This document shows, piece after piece, positions 15,253-18,978 of a DNA stretch of 18,978 nt (position 1 is its first letter; each line of letters starts with the position of its first letter). The stretch spans positions 1-18,978 of the forward strand of contig JAJFUG010000196.1 in NCBI GenBank assembly GCA_021372515.1. Reading direction: 5' to 3'. Under the pieces are notes generated by a model. The model did not search any database, was not told where the DNA came from, and was given only the letters and a program-made list of their open reading frames with translations. The translations under genes were made by a program, and so were the position numbers. This stretch comes from a bacterium (GTDB taxonomy: Bacteria > Gemmatimonadota > Glassbacteria > GWA2-58-10).

Positions 15253-15741
15253 TTGGCCAGACCGACAGTGTTGATCATCGATGACAGCCGCGAGGAGATC
15301 AACCTTTGCGAGTTCATCCTCAACTCCGTCTGCCGGGTGATCGGCGCGGTGACCGGCGGAGAGGGGCTGCGCCTGGCCGCGCGCGAGGACCCGGACCTGA
15401 TCCTGGTGGACCAGCGCCTGGGCCGTCGCGACGGGTTCGAGGTCTGCCGCCGTCTGATCGGCGACGAGGCCACGCGGTACATCCCGATCGTGATACTGGG
15501 TTCCGCCACGGATGAGCAGGGCCAAAGCCAGGCCGCCAGCCTGGGCTTGGTGGACTACATCGCCAAGCCGCTCATCCCGGCTTATTTCAGCAAGCGGGTC
15601 CAGACCATCCTGGAGCGCTACGCCGGCCGGATCAACCGCTGCACGAGTTGCCTGCACCCAATGCAGAAAGACTGGAAATTCTGCCCGTACGACGGCGCCC
15701 CGCTGCCGCCGCTCCCCGAAAAGAAACCCCGAGAAAACTGA
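15253..15741 (+). CDS. Response regulator with zinc-finger-like tail
   Basis: This 162-residue protein has an intact receiver domain (residues 4-123): acidic pair D10-D11 in LIIDDSREE, phospho-acceptor D53 in LILVDQRLGRRDG, S84 in ILGSATDE and K105 in YIAKPL. It has no DNA-binding output domain. Instead residues 128-151 read NRCTSCLHPMQKDWKFCPYDGAPL, a zinc-ribbon-like element with C130, C133 and C144, where D147 stands in place of the fourth cysteine. The rest is a proline/lysine-rich tail. The proposed start is TTG at 15253, with AGGGGA six bases upstream, and is only moderately certain. No histidine kinase is in the window. The gene lies between two membrane-protein genes, and the next one starts five bases after its stop. 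Confidence 0.82.
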   Translation: MARPTVLIIDDSREEINLCEFILNSVCRVIGAVTGGEGLRLAAREDPDLILVDQRLGRRDGFEVCRRLIGDEATRYIPIVILGSATDEQGQSQAASLGLVDYIAKPLIPAYFSKRVQTILERYAGRINRCTSCLHPMQKDWKFCPYDGAPLPPLPEKKPREN

Positions 15742-15746
15742 GTGCG

Positions 15747-16298
15747 ATGAGCCAGATCAGGTTGCAGATGCGCTGCCCGTCCTGCGGAGTGCCCAACCGG
15801 CTGCGCCTTCCGGCCGGCAAGCGGCTGCGCGTGCGTTGCGGCAAGTGCGGCAACCCGCTGCCCGTGGGTCGGGGCCGCCTTCTGCGGGCCTGGCTCGCCA
15901 GCCGGGCGCGCTGGCTGTTCACTGACGGCCTTCCGCTGGGCCTGCTGGCCGCGGTGGAACTGGTGATCAAGGTGCTGGGGCTGCTGCTGTTCCCGCTGGT
16001 CTGGGGCTGGAGGCGGCTGAGCGACCGGGGCCGCCAGCGCTTTCTGTTAGGCGTGATTGTCCTTCTGGGTCTGGCCTACCTGTACGAGGAGGGGGCGGAC
16101 AAGCTGGGCGACCTGCTCAACCTGGGGGCGATATTCTTTGCGGTGAGCGTGGCGATGCTGCTGTTCGTGCGGGGGCCGCGCGAGCTTCTCGACCGTCTGC
16201 GCCGGGTTTCGGCGCGCACGTTCCATACCTGCGGGCGCTGCGGGCAGCGCTATTTCGGCTGGCTCAAGAGCTGCCCCAAGTGCGGGCGGGCGCGGTAG
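15747..16298 (+). CDS. Membrane protein with zinc ribbons at both ends
   Basis: This 183-residue protein starts at the ATG at 15747, five bases after the response regulator stop. The N-terminus is a zinc ribbon of the MJ0042-like pattern: C10-P-S-C13 and C31-G-K-C34. About three hydrophobic segments follow (60-86, 98-112, 126-142), and the C-terminus is a second ribbon with C162-x2-C165 and C176-x2-C179 (HTCGRCGQRYFGWLKSCPKCGRAR contains these, residues 160-183). I recognise no named family. The likely topology places both ribbons on the cytoplasmic side if the number of helices is even. No strong ribosome-binding site is seen, so translation may be coupled to the upstream gene. Shared ribbon motifs with the response regulator suggest the two products may interact. 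Confidence 0.75.
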   Translation: MSQIRLQMRCPSCGVPNRLRLPAGKRLRVRCGKCGNPLPVGRGRLLRAWLASRARWLFTDGLPLGLLAAVELVIKVLGLLLFPLVWGWRRLSDRGRQRFLLGVIVLLGLAYLYEEGADKLGDLLNLGAIFFAVSVAMLLFVRGPRELLDRLRRVSARTFHTCGRCGQRYFGWLKSCPKCGRAR

Positions 16299-16329
16299 GA
16301 GGGGTGATAGCGCTCGATCGATTAACGGG

Positions 16330-16725
16330 TCAACTGCTCCCGACGAGCCAGTAAATCATAAACAACCCGCCCACAATGATCCCTATCCCCATGATCGCGC
16401 CGCCCACGCCTTTGGTGATTTCATCCGAAACCGAGCGCAGCAATTCGATCTTGCGTATCCCGGGTACCGGAATCACGCGCATTGCCGACTTGACTTTGAG
16501 GGTCAGATTCTGCCTGTCGACCGAGACCAGCAAGCCCTTGACTTTCTTGCCGTCCTGCCCTGTCACCTGGACAGTCTTTCCCAGATAGTCCTGCAGCAGC
16601 ATCTGGCAGCGCAGATCATCCGGGCTCAGCGCCCGGGGCGTGTCCTCCTCGGCGCGGAGCTGTCCCGGCAGGGCGCAGATCGCGACGCCCGCCAGAAACA
16701 CGATCAAGCCCAAAAGTCTGTTCAT
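16330..16725 (-). CDS. Sm-like membrane-anchored protein, array member 1 (last in operon)
   Basis: This 131-residue protein of unknown function has a Sec signal peptide (1-25, core LLGLIVFLAGVAICALP, cleavage near RAE). A small beta-rich domain follows (about 44-94): TVQVTGQDGKKVKGLLVSVD with D58-G59, G64 and D70, then VIPVPGIRKIELL. It ends with one membrane helix (about 106-128) preceded by a glycine-rich turn. The strand-DG-strand-G-strand-D layout matches the Sm1 motif of Sm/LSm-like barrels; this member is one of the two most diverged of the six. It lacks the 'PW' of the others and has an 'RPDS'-like segment replaced by SPDDL. Its ATG overlaps the stop codon of the preceding gene by four bases (ATGA), so translation is coupled. 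The 31 bases to the convergent gene at 16298 show no terminator. Confidence 0.72.
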   Translation of the reverse strand: MNRLLGLIVFLAGVAICALPGQLRAEEDTPRALSPDDLRCQMLLQDYLGKTVQVTGQDGKKVKGLLVSVDRQNLTLKVKSAMRVIPVPGIRKIELLRSVSDEITKGVGGAIMGIGIIVGGLFMIYWLVGSS

Positions 16726-17114
16726 GCCGCCCGGGCCCCCAGATAGATTACGAGTATAAGGAATCCCATCGCCCCGGCGATGGCGGCGCCCGGCCAGCTC
16801 GATTCTTTCTTGAGCGCCCGGATGCTCTGAATATCCCGCCAGGGAGCGAACAGACGGTTGCTCTCCTCGATGTGCCCGCCGTGCCAGACGTAGTTATCGA
16901 GCGCCATGCCGCTGTCGGTGACCGTGGCCCGGCCCTTGAACTCGGTCCCGTCCACCAGGTGCACCTCGAAACGGTTGTGCTTGAGCGAGCGCAGCAGGGT
17001 GAGATAGGCGCTGTCCGGCCGCTCGCCGAAGAACGAGGGCACAGCGGGCGCGGTACTCTCCTGGGCCAGGAGCGGGGAAGCCAGCAACACCATTATTACA
17101 AGCAAGCGTAACAT
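16722..17114 (-). CDS. Sm-like membrane-anchored protein, array member 2
   Basis: The 130-residue product has a signal peptide (1-17, MLRLLVIMVLLASPLLA). Then comes a short helix (RPDSAYLTLLRSLK, 32-45), then the Sm-like signature FEVHLVDGTEFKGRATVTD (49-67) with D55-G56, G61 and D67-S68-G69. The second element is LFAPWRDIQSIRALKK (88-103), and the membrane helix is at 109-126. Of the array members outside the close pair 3/4, this one keeps most of their consensus (RPDS, VDGTE, GRAT.TDSG, PW..I). Predicted location is the inner membrane with the barrel outside the cytoplasm. No database family is recognised. AAGG upstream is the only ribosome-site candidate. It follows member 3 after 33 bases. 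Confidence 0.74.
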   Translation of the reverse strand: MLRLLVIMVLLASPLLAQESTAPAVPSFFGERPDSAYLTLLRSLKHNRFEVHLVDGTEFKGRATVTDSGMALDNYVWHGGHIEESNRLFAPWRDIQSIRALKKESSWPGAAIAGAMGFLILVIYLGARAA

Positions 17115-17147
17115 ATAAGGGCCTTTTCGGAATATTGGTTCGTATCT

Positions 17148-17549
17148 TCAGGTCTTGGGCATAAAGCAACCGAGTAACACAAGGCCGAAAAAGAGCGCCC
17201 CGAAGAATAAAACCCCGGGATAACGAATCCCTCCCCGATCAAAATCGAGCCGCTCGATTTTACTCCAGGGAAGGAAAACGTTCTGGTCGTACGTGTTGGG
17301 AGTCAGGCTGTTTTCGTCATTTTTGACACGCAGCACCAATCCGCTGTCTGTGGCCGTGGCCCGGCCGTGCAGCTCGGTCCCGTCCACCAGGCGCACCGCG
17401 ACACGTTCATCCCTGAGCGGGCGCAGCCGCTCGATCTGCGTGCTGTCCGGCCGTCCGCCCAGCCAGGGCGGGGCGGCCAGAAGGCCCGGGCCCGGGGCCG
17501 CGGCCCAGCTCAGAGCCAGCACGGCGAGAACGGCTACCGTAAACCGCAT
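17148..17549 (-). CDS. Sm-like membrane-anchored protein, array member 3
   Basis: This 133-residue product has a signal peptide (1-26) followed by APPWLGGRPDSTQIERLRPL (26-45), almost identical to member 4. The Sm-like signature is VAVRLVDGTELHGRATATD (50-68) with D56-G57, G62 and D68-S69-G70, then a 20-residue variable loop, then VFLPWSKIERLDFDRG (91-106), and a membrane helix at 110-129 ending in a short tail MPKT. The loop between the two signature halves is longest here. At the DNA level it is a recognisable duplicate of member 4. A ribosome-binding site AGAGG lies ahead of the ATG. Unknown function; export and topology follow from the signal peptide and single C-terminal helix. Confidence 0.75.
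   Translation of the reverse strand: MRFTVAVLAVLALSWAAAPGPGLLAAPPWLGGRPDSTQIERLRPLRDERVAVRLVDGTELHGRATATDSGLVLRVKNDENSLTPNTYDQNVFLPWSKIERLDFDRGGIRYPGVLFFGALFFGLVLLGCFMPKT
17341..17492. repeat. Direct repeat copy 1 (inside array member 3)
   Basis: This stretch aligns without gaps to 17784-17935 at a constant offset of 443 bases. By eye about 85% of positions match, with a 26-base block (17341-17366) and much of 17421-17480 nearly identical. The repeat encodes the PPWLGGRPDSTQIERLR segment and most of the Sm-like signature, and records the duplication that made members 3 and 4. Confidence 0.8.
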
Positions 17550-17596
17550 GGCACCTCTGCCCTTTCAGTCGGAGCGGCTTGACCGTCGACACGGCG

Positions 17597-17995
17597 TCAA
17601 TCGGTCCATTTCGGGACCCAGATGAGACAAAAAGTGACCGCGAAAGCGGCGGCCAGCAGGACGGCCGGCCAGCGCGAGGATTTTTTCAGCGGCCGGAGGC
17701 TGCCGATCTCGCTCCAGAAGAAGAAATACGTCGTGTCCATGCGCTGGCTCGCGTTCTGCCAGTATTGGTCTTCCAGCACCAGGCCGCTGTCTGTGGCCGT
17801 GGCCCGGCCCTGCAGCCTGGTCCCATCCAGCAGGCGGATTTCGATAGGCTTATTCCCGAGCGCGCGCAGCCGCTCGATCTGCGTGCTGTCGGGCCGGCCG
17901 CCCAGCCAAGGCGGGGCGGCCAGCAGACCCGGGGCCGGGAGCGGGACCAGAACGAGCATGAAAGACAGAATGACACCGCCGCGGATCATCGCCAT
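17597..17995 (-). CDS. Sm-like membrane-anchored protein, array member 4
   Basis: The 132-residue product has a signal peptide (about 1-27, core VILSFMLVLVPLPAPG), then the shared APPWLGGRPDSTQIERLRAL (27-46), then IEIRLLDGTRLQGRATATD (51-69) with D57-G58, G63 and D69-S70-G71. The second half reads YFFFWSEIGSLRPLKK (90-105), W94 replacing the PW of its relatives by FW, and the membrane helix is at 110-127. The tail is WVPKWTD. The start could be the ATG at 17995 or the in-frame ATG two codons later; neither has a strong ribosome-binding site. It is separated from member 3 by 47 bases. Unknown function. Confidence 0.75.
   Translation of the reverse strand: MAMIRGGVILSFMLVLVPLPAPGLLAAPPWLGGRPDSTQIERLRALGNKPIEIRLLDGTRLQGRATATDSGLVLEDQYWQNASQRMDTTYFFFWSEIGSLRPLKKSSRWPAVLLAAAFAVTFCLIWVPKWTD
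17784..17935. repeat. Direct repeat copy 2 (inside array member 4)
   Basis: The partner of the repeat at 17341-17492. Similarity fades on both sides, in the C-terminal loop and helix on one side and in the signal peptide on the other, as expected for a duplication whose central domain is under stronger constraint than its ends. Confidence 0.8.
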
Positions 17996-18025
17996 AGCGC
18001 ATCTTTTCTAAAAGCCTTGTTGTTC

Positions 18026-18457
18026 TTAACTCGTTGGTATGCAAAGCCTGACTATCAACAGTGCCGCACCCACAACCGCGCCGAAATAAATCCAGGGCCA
18101 CGGGGTGTCGTGGTGGTAGAGTTCTATGGATGCAACCTGCCGCCACGGGATAAAATCAGCCCGTTTTGTTTTTTTTGTCAGGCCATTCTTGAAATAAGTC
18201 TCTGAAAGCACAAGCCCGCTATCCGTTTCAGTGTAAACACCGCTATGCAACCCGCCATCCTTCAGCCGGACTTTTAGTTTTTTTCCCTCCAGGGCGTGCA
18301 GCAATTGGAGATAAAGGCTGTCCGGCTTTAGCGCACCGGCTTCTGCGGCTGCATCGGTCCCGGCGCTTTCAGCCCGAAGAAGACAAGGCGGCGGACACAA
18401 CCCTGAGATCAGCAGAATGATACAAAAGACAGTCTGTTTATATCTGTGTGCGGTCAT
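18026..18457 (-). CDS. Sm-like membrane-anchored protein, array member 5
   Basis: The 143-residue product has a longer, cysteine-containing signal region (1-29, core VFCIILLISGLCPPPCLL), then an acidic linker, KPDSLYLQLLHALEG (44-58), and the Sm-like signature LKVRLKDGGLHSGVYTETD (61-79) with D67-G68, G73 and D79-S80-G81. The second element is ADFIPWRQVASIEL (100-113), and the membrane helix is at 119-140. It keeps the PDS, DG, DSGLVL and PW landmarks of members 2-4. Its base composition is visibly lower in GC than members 2-4 (for example the run of Ts near 18167). It may therefore have a different history or weaker codon bias. It follows member 6 after 26 bases. Unknown function. Confidence 0.73.
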   Translation of the reverse strand: MTAHRYKQTVFCIILLISGLCPPPCLLRAESAGTDAAAEAGALKPDSLYLQLLHALEGKKLKVRLKDGGLHSGVYTETDSGLVLSETYFKNGLTKKTKRADFIPWRQVASIELYHHDTPWPWIYFGAVVGAALLIVRLCIPTS

Positions 18458-18483
18458 AGACGTCTTGTCTGGTTGATTTACTA

Positions 18484-18876
18484 TTATGTCGCTATCCGCA
18501 AAAACAACGCTGTACCAAGAAGCGCAGCTGCGATAATAAGGACTAGGTTCCCGGCTTGCGCCCCCTGGCTCTCTCCGGCTCCGGGCCAGTTTATCTTTTT
18601 GATCTGGTTGAATGGGATGCGCCTGTTATCCTCTGCGCTGCCGATAAAGAGGCTGACACTGTCCATCCGCGCCACCCGCCCGCGGACCGCCTGCCCATCC
18701 AGAGTCAGGACTGTAATGTCCTTGTCGACAAGGTTTTTCAGCAGAGTCCGGTAGTCGGAGCTACGGCTGCCGAGCGGGCCGGCGGCTGTCTCCTGGGCCG
18801 GGCACACCACGGCCGTGAGCGCCAGAGTCAGCAGAACGGCACACAGTATCCGGCCCAAGTTTGCTCCGGGTGGCAT
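18484..18876 (-). CDS. Sm-like membrane-anchored protein, array member 6 (first in operon)
   Basis: The 130-residue product has a signal peptide core ILCAVLLTLALTAVV (10-24). It is followed by SDYRTLLKNLVDKD (40-53), the Sm-like signature ITVLTLDGQAVRGRVARMD (54-72) with D60-G61, G66 and D72-S73, then RRIPFNQIKKINW (85-97), where F89 replaces the tryptophan of most relatives. A glycine/serine-rich spacer and a membrane helix (108-126) follow. Together with member 1 it is the most diverged copy. The ATG at 18876 has no good ribosome-binding site. A TTG six codons later is preceded by GGAG at a suitable distance and would still leave a complete signal peptide. The promoter at 18919-18947 lies upstream. 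Unknown function. Confidence 0.7.
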   Translation of the reverse strand: MPPGANLGRILCAVLLTLALTAVVCPAQETAAGPLGSRSSDYRTLLKNLVDKDITVLTLDGQAVRGRVARMDSVSLFIGSAEDNRRIPFNQIKKINWPGAGESQGAQAGNLVLIIAAALLGTALFLRIAT

Positions 18877-18918
18877 TATTGTGAGTAGGTGGAAAAACTC
18901 TCTTAGCGTGGCAGGGAA

Positions 18919-18947
18919 AGTCTAACACCGCCGGGCGGGTCAATCAA
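18919..18947 (-). promoter_or_regulatory. Sigma-70-type promoter of the six-gene array
   Basis: On the minus strand TTGATT (18947-18942) and TAGACT (18924-18919) are separated by 17 bases. The -10 box lies 42 bases before the ATG of the first array gene at 18876. No other convincing promoter is seen in the 26-47 base gaps between array genes, so this one probably drives all six. Confidence 0.6.
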
Positions 18948-18978
18948 GAAAATACTTACTCTGTCAGGGCCACGGGCA

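Noticed and set aside
16299-16329. Terminator between the two convergent units ending at 16298 and 16330
   Set aside because: I found no stem with a T-run in these 31 bases; only the short palindrome CGATCG is present.

Overview
The window is GC-rich, almost fully coding DNA from a bacterium that I infer has two membranes. Several products carry Sec signal peptides, one has a Tat/lipobox leader, and there is a membrane CcdA/thioredoxin pair. The mix of secreted glycan-active enzymes, an anaerobe-style arsenic cluster and many unrecognised small membrane proteins would fit an uncultured lineage of the FCB or Gemmatimonadota/Latescibacterota/Glassbacteria kind. No rRNA or phylogenetic marker is present, so this placement is weak.

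Layout. (1) 1-7787, all on the minus strand: the N-terminus of a secreted protein (1-157), an M28 metallopeptidase lipoprotein, a DinB-family protein, a secreted family-10-like glycosidase, a secreted heparinase II/III-like polysaccharide lyase, and a PepD-type Xaa-His dipeptidase. The two larger gaps here (3228-3806 and 6057-6341) hold no gene but several near-perfect hairpins that look like dispersed repeats. (2) 7933-14331, plus strand: a nine-gene arsenic island in two transcription units. Unit one is arsR, an ArsP/SO_0444-type permease, a small thioredoxin, a DGC-domain cysteine protein, a membrane-anchored thioredoxin and ccdA. It begins at a promoter overlapped by a perfect 28-bp palindrome. 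Unit two is an ArsR-ArsC fusion, arsM and acr3. It begins at a second promoter with a different palindromic operator and ends at a strong intrinsic terminator. (3) 14352-14681, minus: pterin-4a-carbinolamine dehydratase. (4) 14845-16298, plus: a promoter followed by a small membrane protein, a response regulator with a zinc-finger-like tail, and a membrane protein with a zinc ribbon at each end. (5) 16330-18876, minus: six consecutive paralogous small proteins, each with a signal peptide, one Sm-like beta-barrel signature (DG...G...DSG...PW..I) and one C-terminal membrane helix, apparently read from one promoter at 18919-18947.

How the genes work together. The arsenic island covers sensing (two ArsR domains), arsenate reduction (thioredoxin-coupled ArsC), methylation (ArsM), arsenite efflux (Acr3) and probably organoarsenical or metal efflux (the permease), with a dedicated thiol-electron relay (Trx, CcdA, membrane Trx). 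The six-gene Sm-like array is the least explained part of the window and the best candidate for an undescribed system. I cannot assign it a function from sequence alone.
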